A stretch of DNA of 64,000 bases from Sphingopyxis sp. Root154 (GTDB taxonomy: Bacteria > Pseudomonadota > Alphaproteobacteria > Sphingomonadales > Sphingomonadaceae). The stretch lies in the NCBI RefSeq assembly GCF_001427105.1, contig NZ_LMGI01000003.1:722618-786617 (forward strand). The letters run 5' to 3'. Under the pieces are notes generated by a model. That model saw only the letters and a list, made by a program, of their open reading frames with translations, was not told where the DNA came from and ran no database searches. This document shows positions 27,429 through 35,498 of the stretch, one piece after another; position 1 is the first letter of the stretch, and every line of letters begins with the position of its first letter. Made by a program: the position numbers and the translations under genes.

Positions 27429-28166
27429 TCACGCAACCGCCCTGCCCAGCCTGGAGACCAATCTTTCCCTTACGGTCAGCAAGTCGCGGTTGCGCCCGTC
27501 GAGGACGTCGCGGTCGAGGAAGTGGCCGGTGATCATCAGGCCGTCGAGGATATCGCCCAGTGACGGACTGGCGTCCTGCCCGCGCAGGAAGGGTGGCAGG
27601 CGAAACAGACGCTCCTCATAACCCGCCGCCGCGCCGACACTCACCGCGCCGCCCGATTTTGGGCTGATAAAAGCGAGATTCTCGCCAGAGCCCGTTACGA
27701 CGCATTCATCGAGGTTCAGTCCGAAACCCAATTCGGCGAGCAGCAGCAACTCGTAGCGCGCCAGCGCCGCGGCCCATTGCCGCGCCGAAGAGGCCACGCC
27801 GATCGCGTCCAGAACGGCCGACAGGGCAGAGTAAAGCGCCGGATAGGGCTGGCTTTCGGGTAAGGTTGCCGCCGTCAGGCTCGTCGCCCAATCGATCGCC
27901 GCCGACGCCAACGGCTCGGCGAGCAGCGGCGCACGGCTTTCCAGCAACTCCACGGTTGCACCGCCAAGCTGTTCCTCGGTACGCGCGCGCAGCTCGAGCG
28001 CGATCAGGTTGCCGGGCATCAGAATCGGTCGCAGCCGCCGCGAGCGTCCGCCGCGCACATAACCCGCGATCAGACCCGCTTCCTCGGTCAACGCGCGCAG
28101 AATCGCGCCATGCTCGCCATGCGCACGGACCGCGCAGACGATGGCATCGGCGGTCAGGCTGGCCAA
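27429..28166 (-). CDS. recO: DNA repair protein RecO
   Basis: About 245 aa; the best start is TTG 28166, overlapping the upstream thioesterase end by 13 bases, but the start is uncertain. The N-terminal OB fold ([33 protein letters not shown]) and the C-terminal helical part ([29 protein letters not shown]) match RecO. It loads RecA onto SSB-coated DNA with RecR. The zinc Cys residues of some RecO proteins are reduced here. Confidence 0.88.
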   Translation of the reverse strand: MASLTADAIVCAVRAHGEHGAILRALTEEAGLIAGYVRGGRSRRLRPILMPGNLIALELRARTEEQLGGATVELLESRAPLLAEPLASAAIDWATSLTAATLPESQPYPALYSALSAVLDAIGVASSARQWAAALARYELLLLAELGFGLNLDECVVTGSGENLAFISPKSGGAVSVGAAAGYEERLFRLPPFLRGQDASPSLGDILDGLMITGHFLDRDVLDGRNRDLLTVRERLVSRLGRAVA

Positions 28167-28546
28167 AGCACCATCTGCGTCTGCGTCACCAGCGCGACGT
28201 CGGCGCCATCTTCGGTGCGGATGTGCGTCTGCCACACCGACAGCCGTTTGCCGACCTTCACCGGGGTCGCTTCGCCGATGAGCACCGATCCGACCGGCCC
28301 GGCGCCGAGGAAATTGGTCTTGCTCTCGATCGTCGTCGTACCGTTCGCGCCCTCGGGCAGCGTCAGGAAGGCGCCGACCGCACCAAGGCAGTCGGCAAAG
28401 GCCATGATCGCGCCGCCGTGGACGATCCCGCCCGTCGTGCAGATTTCAGCGCGCACGGCGAGCTTGCCCGCGACGCGCTCCTTGTTGCCTTCATGGATCG
28501 TTACCCCAAGCGTTCCCGCGAGCGGCATGGCGGCTGCAAAATCCAT
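28154..28546 (-). CDS. PaaI-family hotdog thioesterase
   Basis: 130 aa from ATG 28546, with GAGGGG seven bases upstream. The hotdog motif [21 protein letters not shown] contains the catalytic HGG and acidic helix, followed by [16 protein letters not shown]. It hydrolyses an acyl- or aryl-CoA of unknown type; 1,4-dihydroxy-2-naphthoyl-CoA-type hydrolases are close in form. Between uvrC and recO, with short gaps or overlaps, so co-transcribed with DNA repair genes by position only. Confidence 0.87.
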   Translation of the reverse strand: MDFAAAMPLAGTLGVTIHEGNKERVAGKLAVRAEICTTGGIVHGGAIMAFADCLGAVGAFLTLPEGANGTTTIESKTNFLGAGPVGSVLIGEATPVKVGKRLSVWQTHIRTEDGADVALVTQTQMVLWPA

Positions 28547-28556
28547 AATATTCCCC

Positions 28557-30491
28557 TCAACGTCCCGAATGATAGAAATCATGCACCGCCTGCGCGACCG
28601 CCGCGCTCACCCCCGGCGCCTTCTGCAAATCCTCAAGGCTCGCACCGCGCACCGCGCGCGCGGTGCCGAAGTGCATCAGCAACGCTTTCTTGCGCGACGG
28701 TCCGATCCCCGGCACCTCGTCGAGCGGCGATGCTCCCATCGCCTTCGATCGCTTCGCCCGGTGTGCGCCGATCGCGAAGCGGTGCGCTTCGTCGCGCAGC
28801 CGCTGGATATAGAAGAGCACCGCATTATTCGGCGGCAGCGTGAATTCGCGCCCGTCGGGATGGTAGAAAGTCTCGCGCCCGGCATTGCGGTCAGGCCCCT
28901 TGGCCACCCCGACAAAGGTCAGATCGTCGATCCCCAGTTCGGCAAAGACCGCGGCAACCGCCGACACCTGCCCCTTGCCGCCGTCGATCAGCACCAGATC
29001 CGGCCATTCGCCCTTCGTCCGCTCGGGATCCTCCTCGATCGCACGCGCGAAACGGCGCTCGAACACCTCGCGCATCATCGCGAAATCATCGCCCGGCATC
29101 GTCTCGGCGCGCTTGATGTTGAACTTGCGATACGCGCCCTTGATCCAGCCCTCCGGCCCCGCAACGACCATCGCGCCCAGCGCATTGGTGCCCTGAATAT
29201 GGCTATTGTCGTAGATCTCGATCCGCCGCGGCGGGTTTTCAAGGTCAAACAATTCGGCGAGTTCGCGCCCCAGCTTCGCTTGGCTGCTGCTTTCGGCGAG
29301 CCGCCGGTCGAGTTCCTCGCCCGCGTTACGCACCGCCTGTTCGAGCAACCGCCGCCGGTTGCCGCGCTGCGGCACGCTGATCTCGATCTTGCGCTCGGCA
29401 ACTTCGCCCAGCGCTTCGGCCAGCAGGTCGCATTCGGCGGGCTCGCGGTCGACGAGAATCGTCTTCGGCGGCGGCACACCCTCGTAAAATTGCATCAGGA
29501 AGCTCGCCATCACTTCCTCTTCGGGCACCCCCGAGACGTGCGCGGGAAAGAAGCTGCGATGCCCCCAATTCTGCCCGCCGCGGATAAAGAAGCCCGCGAT
29601 GCACAGCTGCCCGCCCTTCGCCGCGAGCGCAAATACGTCGGCGTCGCCCAGCCCGTCGGCGTGGACCGACTGGCTGCCCTGAATGAAGGTCAGCGATTTC
29701 AGGCGGTCGCGGATCACCGCCGCCTGTTCGAAATCCATCGCTTCGGCTGACCGCGTCATCGCATCGCCCAGCCGTTTCTGGACCGCAGTCGAGCGCCCCT
29801 CGAGGAAGTCCTGCGCGTCGCTCACCAGCCCGGCATAATCCTCCTTTGAGATGCGATCGACGCATGGCGCGCTGCACCGCTTGATCTGGTAGAGCAGGCA
29901 CGGGCGCGAGCGGTTCGCAAAGAAGCTGTCGGTGCAGCTCCTGAGCAGAAAGGTTTTCTGCAGCGCGTTGAGCGTCTGGTGGACCGAGCCGGCACTTGCG
30001 AACGGCCCGTAGTAGCGCCCCTTCGCACGCCGCGCGCCGCGATGCTTTTGCACGCGCGGGAAATCATGATCCATGCGCAGCAGGATGAAGGGAAAGCTTT
30101 TGTCGTCGCGGAGCAGCACATTGTACGGCGGGCGGTAGCGCTTGATGAGCTGCGCCTCGAGCAGCAGCGCCTCGGCCTCGCTCGTCGTCGTGACGATCTC
30201 CATCGCACGCGTCTGCGACACCATACGCTGCAGCCGCTGCGGCAGCCGCGCGACCTGCGTATAATTGGCGACGCGGTTCTTGAGCGCGCGCGCCTTGCCG
30301 ACGTACAGCACGTCGCCGCGCGCATCGAGCATCCGGTACACCCCGGGACGCGTCGGCAATTTGCGCACCACGCTGCGGATCGCCTCGGCACCGCGTTCGA
30401 GGTCGGGCTGGTCGCCCTCCCCGTCGCCGCCGCGCATCACATAGGTCGCTTTTTCTTCGTTGAATCGGTCGGGAGCGTTCGGGCGAGCCAT
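28557..30491 (-). CDS. uvrC: Excinuclease ABC subunit C
   Basis: 644 aa. GIY-YIG nuclease domain at about 45-125 (GVYRMLDARGDVLYVGKA), the Cys cluster near 195-210, UVR motif (AAVIRDRLKSL), RNase H-like nuclease with EIYDNSHIQGTNALGAMVV and DLVLIDGGKGQ, and a C-terminal helix-hairpin-helix (EVPGIGPSRKKALL). It makes the two incisions in nucleotide excision repair with UvrA and UvrB. Divergent from an SDR gene. Confidence 0.96.
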   Translation of the reverse strand: MARPNAPDRFNEEKATYVMRGGDGEGDQPDLERGAEAIRSVVRKLPTRPGVYRMLDARGDVLYVGKARALKNRVANYTQVARLPQRLQRMVSQTRAMEIVTTTSEAEALLLEAQLIKRYRPPYNVLLRDDKSFPFILLRMDHDFPRVQKHRGARRAKGRYYGPFASAGSVHQTLNALQKTFLLRSCTDSFFANRSRPCLLYQIKRCSAPCVDRISKEDYAGLVSDAQDFLEGRSTAVQKRLGDAMTRSAEAMDFEQAAVIRDRLKSLTFIQGSQSVHADGLGDADVFALAAKGGQLCIAGFFIRGGQNWGHRSFFPAHVSGVPEEEVMASFLMQFYEGVPPPKTILVDREPAECDLLAEALGEVAERKIEISVPQRGNRRRLLEQAVRNAGEELDRRLAESSSQAKLGRELAELFDLENPPRRIEIYDNSHIQGTNALGAMVVAGPEGWIKGAYRKFNIKRAETMPGDDFAMMREVFERRFARAIEEDPERTKGEWPDLVLIDGGKGQVSAVAAVFAELGIDDLTFVGVAKGPDRNAGRETFYHPDGREFTLPPNNAVLFYIQRLRDEAHRFAIGAHRAKRSKAMGASPLDEVPGIGPSRKKALLMHFGTARAVRGASLEDLQKAPGVSAAVAQAVHDFYHSGR

Positions 30492-30559
30492 GATTTTGCA
30501 TGTAGGCGATGGCGGTGCGACCCGCCATAGTGTGCGAAGTAAAACATAGGAGGGGTCTT

Positions 30560-31279
30560 ATGGAACTTCGTGGAAAGCTCGCGCTGGTGACCGGCGGCAG
30601 CGACGGCATCGGGCGCGAGATTGCGCTGCAACTGCAGGGCACCGGCGCAAACGTCATCGTGACGGGGCGATCAGCCGAGAAGTTACACGCCATGGCGGCG
30701 CTCGGTTTCGGGACGATCGCGGGAGATCTGTCGACCCCGACGGGCGTCGATGCCGTCGTGAGCGGGGTGGCGGGCAAGCCGCTTGCGCTGCTCGTCAACA
30801 ATGCCGGGGTAGGCAGCGAATATGAGCTCGACGATGCCGCGACGTTAGAGAATGCGGCGCAATGCATCCGCACCAACCTCGACGCGCCGATCATGCTGTG
30901 TACGCGGCTGCTGCCGGTACTGCGCGCACAGCCCGAAGCGGCAATCGTCAACCTCACCTCGGGCCTCGCGATCGCGCCGCGCGCGGGCGGCTCGATCTAT
31001 TGCGCGACCAAGGCGGGGCTGCGCAGCTATACGCAGGCGATCCGGCATCTGTTGAAAGACAGCAATGTCCGCGTGATCGAAGCGCTGCCGCCCGTCGTCG
31101 AGACAAACATGACCGCGGGCCGCGGAGGCAAGAAGATGAGCGCGCACGACTGCGCCGCCGAGATCGTCCGCGGCATCCGTACCGGCAAGAGCGAGATCAA
31201 CGCCGGGATGGTGAAGATGTTGCAGTTCGTCCACAGTGTCTCGCCCGCGCTCGCGCGGCGGATCATGATCAAATTTTGA
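30560..31279 (+). CDS. Short-chain dehydrogenase/reductase (DltE-like)
   Basis: 239 aa from ATG 30560, with AGGAGGGG eight bases upstream. Classical SDR: TGGSDGIG nucleotide loop, NNAGVGS, Ser near NLTSGLA and YCATK catalytic Tyr/Lys. NADP-type Arg is present (TGRSAEK). The C-terminal part resembles DltE-type oxidoreductases. Substrate unknown. Ten bases before a glutathione transferase gene, so probably in one operon with it. Confidence 0.87.
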   Translation: MELRGKLALVTGGSDGIGREIALQLQGTGANVIVTGRSAEKLHAMAALGFGTIAGDLSTPTGVDAVVSGVAGKPLALLVNNAGVGSEYELDDAATLENAAQCIRTNLDAPIMLCTRLLPVLRAQPEAAIVNLTSGLAIAPRAGGSIYCATKAGLRSYTQAIRHLLKDSNVRVIEALPPVVETNMTAGRGGKKMSAHDCAAEIVRGIRTGKSEINAGMVKMLQFVHSVSPALARRIMIKF

Positions 31280-31289
31280 GGTAGCCGGC

Positions 31290-31943
31290 ATGATCACCCT
31301 CTATGGCGAAGGCCGCGGCTTCCGTGTTGCCTGGCTGCTCGAAGAAATGGGGCGCCCTTATCGTGTACGGCCGGTCGATCTGCTCGACGGTGTCGAACAG
31401 GACACTGAATTCCTGGCGATAAATCCCGCTGGTTTCATTCCTGCGATCGTCGACGGCGATACGGTGATGGTCGAATCGATCGCCATCATGGAATATCTGC
31501 TCGCGCGTTACGGACCGGGCGCGCTTGCACCGAGGCCGGACGACGCGGCGTTCGCGACCTACCAGCAGTTTCTTCATATGGGCGAGGCGGGCCTCGCGGG
31601 CCCGATCAACGCCATCGTCGCGACGCACATCCTCGCCCCCGAAGCCGAACGGGAAAACTGGACCACCGACTGGGCACTCGGCGTCTTCAAGAGCCGTCTC
31701 GGGCTCGTAAGCCGCCAGCTTGCGCGTACACCCCATATCGCGAGCGACGATTTTTCCGCAGCCGACATTTCGGTGACCTACGCGCTCCAATTCGCCCAGC
31801 GCACGATCGGCTTCACCTTCGGCGCGACCGAACTGGACTATATCGAACGAACCACCGCGCGCGCGGGATATCAGCGCGCAATGGACAATTTTCCCGCGAC
31901 AAAGGCGTGGGTCGCGGGGTTGGCCGGATCAACCGCAACCTAG
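31290..31943 (+). CDS. Glutathione S-transferase family protein
   Basis: 217 aa; GAGGT seven bases before the ATG. The thioredoxin-like N-terminal domain has YGEGRGFRVAWLLEEMGRPY, NPAGFIPAIVDGD (cis-Pro) and VESIAIMEYLLARYG; the helical domain follows. Likely a detoxification or isomerisation enzyme using glutathione. Coupled to the upstream SDR gene; such pairs occur in aromatic or quinone degradation, but no ring-cleaving gene is near. Confidence 0.88.
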   Translation: MITLYGEGRGFRVAWLLEEMGRPYRVRPVDLLDGVEQDTEFLAINPAGFIPAIVDGDTVMVESIAIMEYLLARYGPGALAPRPDDAAFATYQQFLHMGEAGLAGPINAIVATHILAPEAERENWTTDWALGVFKSRLGLVSRQLARTPHIASDDFSAADISVTYALQFAQRTIGFTFGATELDYIERTTARAGYQRAMDNFPATKAWVAGLAGSTAT

Positions 31944-31946
31944 CAT

Positions 31947-32027
31947 CGTCATCCCGGACCTGACCCGGGATCCCGCTTCTTTCCGCCAAATCGCGAAGCG
32001 GGACCCCGGATCAGGTCCGACGTGACG
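31947..32027. repeat. Inverted pair of 33-bp repeats
   Basis: Arms 31947-31979 and 31995-32027 are reverse complements at 28 of 33 positions around a 15-base loop. The motif CCCGGACCTGA/TCAGGTCCG is common between genes in sphingomonads. It lies between the GST gene and the terminator of the ATP synthase operon, so it may also end the SDR-GST transcript. Confidence 0.75.
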
Positions 32028-32058
32028 AAAGAGAAGATATTGGCACGCCCCTCGAAGC

Positions 32059-32084
32059 AAAACGCCCGCGGAAATCCGCGGGCG
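32059..32084 (-). terminator. Terminator of the F0 ATP synthase operon
   Basis: A perfect 9-bp GC stem (32063-32071 with 32076-32084) and a 4-base loop, followed on the minus strand by GTTTTG-type T-run (32062-32059), 27 bases past the atpF stop. Confidence 0.75.
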
Positions 32085-32110
32085 CTCTGTTTTCGGCGAT
32101 GTCGAAAGGC

Positions 32111-32656
32111 TCAGCCCTTGGCGACGCCCGCGATAGCCTGATCGACCAGAGCCTTGTCGGCCGCGGCATCATGCTTGTCGGCGATCAGCTTCGCTGCCGC
32201 TTCGGTCGCGGCCTTCGCGGCCGCAGCGCGGACTTCGGCAAGCGCCCCGGCTTCAGCCGCGGCGATACGGTCTTCGGCCATCTGTTTGCGGCGGCCGATC
32301 AACGCGGTTGCGTCGGCCTTGGCCTTGGCGACCAGCGCTTCAGCCTCGGCATCGGCGCGGGCGCGCATTTCGTCAGCTTCCTTCGCGGCGTCGGCGAGCT
32401 TCGCCTCATATTCTGCCTTCAGCGATTCGGCGTCGAGGCGCAGCGCTTCGGCTTCCTTGAGCTGCTTCGAAATCTCGGCAATCTTGTTGTCGAGCATGCC
32501 CGCGACCATCGCCGGCACCTTCTTCCACAGCAGGATAGCGATGAAGATCGCCATCGCGATCGAGACCCAGACGGTCGCGTCGATGAAACCGAACGACGCC
32601 GGTTCGACGTGCACTTCACCCGCGGCTTCGGACAAGATGGTCAGAACATTAGCCAT
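32111..32656 (-). CDS. atpF: F0F1 ATP synthase subunit b
   Basis: 181 aa. One N-terminal membrane helix (about 27-46, VWVSIAMAIFIAILLWKKVP) and a long charged coiled coil rich in Ala, Glu and Lys. With b' it forms the peripheral stalk that holds F1 to F0. The ATG lies eight bases inside the end of the b' gene, typical of coupled translation. Last gene of the operon. Confidence 0.92.
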   Translation of the reverse strand: MANVLTILSEAAGEVHVEPASFGFIDATVWVSIAMAIFIAILLWKKVPAMVAGMLDNKIAEISKQLKEAEALRLDAESLKAEYEAKLADAAKEADEMRARADAEAEALVAKAKADATALIGRRKQMAEDRIAAAEAGALAEVRAAAAKAATEAAAKLIADKHDAAADKALVDQAIAGVAKG

Positions 32657-33146
32657 GGAGCACCGCCTTCACCGCTGCCTTGGCGTCCGCCGCGGCGACC
32701 TTCACGCCCGACAGCTTGGCGACGAGATCGCCCGCTGCTTCGGCCGCGACCGATTCGATTTCGGCCATCGCCGAAGTGCGCGCCGCATTGACGTCAGCTT
32801 CGGCCGCCGACAGCTTGTCGGAGAGTTCGGCGTCGACCTTTGCCAGGCGCTTTTCAGCGTCTTTCGCGGCCTTGTCCTTGGCGTCCGTCACCGCCTTTTG
32901 CGCGGCGGCGCGGCTTGCGTCGCTCTGCTGGCGGTAGCTTTCTTCGAGGTTGTCGGCGGCGGCATGCGCGGCTTTCGCCGCGGCGAGGTCGTCCGCCACC
33001 TTGCGGTCGCGCGCGTCCACAGTCGCCTCAATCTTCGGCAGCATGCCGCGGCCGATGACGAAAAAGACGAAGCCGAAGGTCAGCAGCACCCAGAAAATCT
33101 GCGATGCGGCGTACCAGCTTTCAGCGAATTGGCTGATTTGAGGCAT
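32649..33146 (-). CDS. atpF2: F0F1 ATP synthase subunit b'
   Basis: 165 aa. Membrane helix at about 12-33 (ASQIFWVLLTFGFVFFVIGR), then LPKIEATVDARDRKVADDL, the b' family signature, and a coiled coil. The b' subunit is an extra stalk subunit found in alphaproteobacteria, cyanobacteria and chloroplasts. Between atpE and atpF. Confidence 0.92.
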   Translation of the reverse strand: MPQISQFAESWYAASQIFWVLLTFGFVFFVIGRGMLPKIEATVDARDRKVADDLAAAKAAHAAADNLEESYRQQSDASRAAAQKAVTDAKDKAAKDAEKRLAKVDAELSDKLSAAEADVNAARTSAMAEIESVAAEAAGDLVAKLSGVKVAAADAKAAVKAVLHG

Positions 33147-33217
33147 GGATTTACTCGACCGACAAAAGAAAAGCAGTCGCGGGGCCGGCCCTTAGAGAGC
33201 CAGCCCCGCAGACGAAA

Positions 33218-33448
33218 TCAGGCTGCCTTGAGGTACAGCAGGATTGCGATCAGGAACGACAGCAGGCCGAGAAGTTCGGCGGCCGCGAAGCCGATGAACA
33301 GGCGGCCCTGCTGGCCGTCGGCAGCAGCCGGGTTACGCAGCGCGCTTTCGAGGAAGCTACCGAAGACGTTGCCCACACCGATGGCGGCCATACCGGCACC
33401 GATAGCGGCCAGACCGGCGCCGATGAGCGAAGCAGCTTGAACGTCCAT
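33218..33448 (-). CDS. atpE: F0F1 ATP synthase subunit c
   Basis: 76 aa, two membrane helices joined by a polar loop. The first helix has the [17 protein letters not shown] packing repeat, and the second carries the ion-binding Glu at about 58 in [11 protein letters not shown]. The surroundings lack the Na+-ligand residues of sodium c-rings, so it is a proton ring. Second-to-third position in the order I-B-E-b'-b. Confidence 0.95.
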   Translation of the reverse strand: MDVQAASLIGAGLAAIGAGMAAIGVGNVFGSFLESALRNPAAADGQQGRLFIGFAAAELLGLLSFLIAILLYLKAA

Positions 33449-33490
33449 TTTATACTCCTTGGGAAAAACGTTGATTATACAGTTGAAATA

Positions 33491-34270
33491 TCAGTGCAGA
33501 TTGACCGCATCGTTCAGATAGAGCGACGTGAGCAGCGCGAACACATAAGCCTGGATACCCGCGACCAGCAGCTCGAGGCCGCTGATGCCGACCATCAGCG
33601 CCATGCTGGGGATGCCGACGCCGAGGCCGACAGCCGGACCGGCGGCGATCCCGTCGATGATGAACGAGGCGAACACCTTCATCAGCACGTGGCCCGCGGT
33701 CATCGCGACGAACAGTCGCAGCGCGAGGCTGAACGGGCGGACGAGGAACGACACCAGCTCGATCACCGGGATCAGCCACAGCAGCCACCAGGGCGTGCCG
33801 TGCGGGACGAAAAGCGAGAAGAAATGCAGGCCGTGGCGCCAGAAACCGACAATCAGGACGATCGAGAAGCTCAGGATCGCGAGGAAACCGGTGATCGTGA
33901 AGTGGCTCGTCACGGTGAAGGGGTGCACGCCGAACAGGCCGAGCGGCATCAGGCCGATCACGTTCAACATCAGGATGAACATGAACAGCGAGAAGACATA
34001 GGGCGTATATTTGCGGCCTTCAGGGCCGATATTCGCGTTCATCATGCTCGAGATAAAGCCGGTGAAGCCTTCGACCGCGACCTGCCAGCGACCGGGAACG
34101 AGCTGACGCTTCATCCCGCCGATCATGAAGACCCACAGCAACAGGCCGGCGATCAGCATCCACATCGCGCTGGTCGTAAAGGCAACCTCATGATTGCCGA
34201 CATGGAACATGTCGAACATCTTCTGCACCTCGAACTGGTGCATCGGGTCCACTTTACCTTGATCCGCCAC
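33491..34270 (-). CDS. atpB: F0F1 ATP synthase subunit a
   Basis: 259 aa. The start is GTG 34270 with GCGAGG at suitable spacing. It begins HQFEVQKMF, a conserved N-terminus, has five to six membrane helices, and carries the essential stator Arg in SLALRLFVAMTAGH. Together with the c-ring it forms the proton path. Confidence 0.94.
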   Translation of the reverse strand: MADQGKVDPMHQFEVQKMFDMFHVGNHEVAFTTSAMWMLIAGLLLWVFMIGGMKRQLVPGRWQVAVEGFTGFISSMMNANIGPEGRKYTPYVFSLFMFILMLNVIGLMPLGLFGVHPFTVTSHFTITGFLAILSFSIVLIVGFWRHGLHFFSLFVPHGTPWWLLWLIPVIELVSFLVRPFSLALRLFVAMTAGHVLMKVFASFIIDGIAAGPAVGLGVGIPSMALMVGISGLELLVAGIQAYVFALLTSLYLNDAVNLH

Positions 34271-34303
34271 GCGATACCTCGCCTAAATCCCAGTAATCCA
34301 GCT

Positions 34304-34633
34304 TCAATCCGGCTTTGAAGGCCGGATATTCGCTATTCGAAATATGCTTCTGAAGGCGACGACTATTCCGAGGAACAGCACCACCAACAGGCCCCAGGGT
34401 GCGGTGCCGGCAAAATGATCGATCGTCCAACCGACCAAGGCGCCGCCACCGATACCGCCCAGCAGTTCGGCCAGAACGCGGTTACCGAGCTTGTAATTCG
34501 CATCGGTCTCCGGTCCGGCGTTCACTGCGGTCCGTTTCGCTTCTGCGGCTTCGGCCCGGTCCAATCGCTCTTCGAGCGAGACCAGGCGCGAATCCTCCGA
34601 AGCTGGTTCCGGATCGCTGCCATTCCCCGTCAT
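34304..34633 (-). CDS. atpI: ATP synthase protein I (AtpI)
   Basis: 109 aa from ATG 34633; ATG 34642 is in frame but touches the AGGAGG site, which is well placed for 34633. A charged N-terminus with SLEERLDRAEAAEAKR helix is followed by two membrane helices (LAELLGGIGGGALVGWTIDHF and WGLLVVLFLGIVVAFRSIF). AtpI assists c-ring assembly or Mg2+ supply. First gene of the F0 operon. Confidence 0.87.
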   Translation of the reverse strand: MTGNGSDPEPASEDSRLVSLEERLDRAEAAEAKRTAVNAGPETDANYKLGNRVLAELLGGIGGGALVGWTIDHFAGTAPWGLLVVLFLGIVVAFRSIFRIANIRPSKPD

Positions 34634-34682
34634 TTGCGCCATCCTCCTGAAACAGAGCCGATATCCATCGATTCCGCCTGCG

Positions 34683-34704
34683 AAAAAAGGCCCGAAAATT
34701 CGGG
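34683..34704 (-). promoter_or_regulatory. Terminator-like hairpin in the atp leader (possible attenuator)
   Basis: On the minus strand CCCGA-AATT-style stem (34704-34691) is followed after two bases by a run of six T (34688-34683). It sits between the candidate promoter and atpI, so it could stop part of the transcription before the operon. Confidence 0.4.
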
Positions 34705-34723
34705 GGACCCCTAAGGCGCGGTC

Positions 34724-34752
34724 CGTTTAGGAACGACACCCGATTAAGTCAA
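34724..34752 (-). promoter_or_regulatory. Candidate promoter of the F0 operon
   Basis: TTGACT (34752-34747) and TAAACG (34729-34724) on the minus strand with a 17-base spacer, in the 230-base gap between ydbL and atpI. The -35 box is good, the -10 box weak. Confidence 0.38.
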
Positions 34753-34795
34753 TGCTTGTGCGCAGGTGCACAAAATTGACGCCGCCGAGGCGCGC

Positions 34796-34827
34796 AAAAA
34801 TGCCGCCGCGTTTAGGGGCGCGGCGGC
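34796..34827 (-). terminator. Terminator of the ydbH-ynbE-ydbL operon
   Basis: A perfect 9-bp stem (34802-34810 with 34819-34827) and 8-base loop, followed on the minus strand by ATTTTT (34801-34796). It lies 40 bases after the ydbL stop. Confidence 0.78.
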
Positions 34828-34866
34828 ATCTGAGGGCCCGCAGCCCCCGTTGTGCAGCTTAATCTT

Positions 34867-35283
34867 TTAAGGGCAGCGTGCGTCGCGCTCGGGCGGGCTA
34901 CCGTCGCGCGTTTTCCAGGCGCCACTCGGCGTCTGATACTTCTCGCCTGCCTTGGTCTGCGCGATCAGGTTGCAGCCGCTGGTGAAAGCAAACTGCTCGA
35001 CCGTGCTGCCGGTCGACTGCGCGCTTGCGGTATAAGCCGCCTTGCGCTTGATATTGAGATCCTGCACCAGCGCGCGGATCGCCGGGGTCGGCGTCGTCGC
35101 AAAGCCCAGATAGCCGTCAGGCTGCTCGCCGACCTGTCCCGCTGCACGCGCGGCGGCATAGGCCGGATCGCGCTGCGCCATTGCCGACGGCACCGCGAGT
35201 GCAACCGCAGCAGTCGCCGCGATCGCGGCCAACGCCAGTCCGGTCGGTTTCCACATCGTCTTCGTCATCTTGGTCTTCCCCAT
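34867..35283 (-). CDS. ydbL: YdbL family (DUF1318) periplasmic protein
   Basis: 138 aa. Signal peptide to about residue 36 (AMAQRD). The mature part has GQVGEQPDGYLGF, IRALVQDLNIKRKAAYTASA and a C-terminal TPSGAWK, the DUF1318 hallmarks. In E. coli YdbL modulates the YdbH-YnbE inner-to-outer membrane bridge. Its start overlaps the ynbE stop (TGATG). Last gene of the operon. Confidence 0.85.
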   Translation of the reverse strand: MGKTKMTKTMWKPTGLALAAIAATAAVALAVPSAMAQRDPAYAAARAAGQVGEQPDGYLGFATTPTPAIRALVQDLNIKRKAAYTASAQSTGSTVEQFAFTSGCNLIAQTKAGEKYQTPSGAWKTRDGSPPERDARCP

Positions 35284-35498
35284 CAGAATATCTCGCTATT
35301 CTGCTCAATGAGCTTCTTGGCATCGCCATCCAGCCTGTACACCACTTCCTGACGGATGTTGATGTTCAGGTTGATCTCGATCGGCTTGTCGGGCGTTTCG
35401 ATCTGGACGCAGCCCGCCAGGGCCGACGCACCTATCATCACCGCAACATACCTACCGCCTATGGCCAGCCTCCTAGCTCCAGTCTTGGTCGTCTTCAT
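35283..35498 (-). CDS. ynbE: YnbE-like outer-membrane lipoprotein
   Basis: 71 aa. Lipobox LAGC at about 27-30, then PDKPIEINLNINIRQEVVYR and a short acidic C-terminal helix (LIEQNSEIF), strikingly like E. coli YnbE (PITINMNVKIEHE-type strand). YnbE forms the outer-membrane end that stacks by beta-strand on YdbH. It overlaps ydbH (ATGA) and ydbL, keeping the E. coli gene order. Confidence 0.85.
   Translation of the reverse strand: MKTTKTGARRLAIGGRYVAVMIGASALAGCVQIETPDKPIEINLNINIRQEVVYRLDGDAKKLIEQNSEIF

Noticed and set aside
28110-29750. Plus-strand open frame over uvrC
   Set aside because: Shadow of uvrC codons; no domain.
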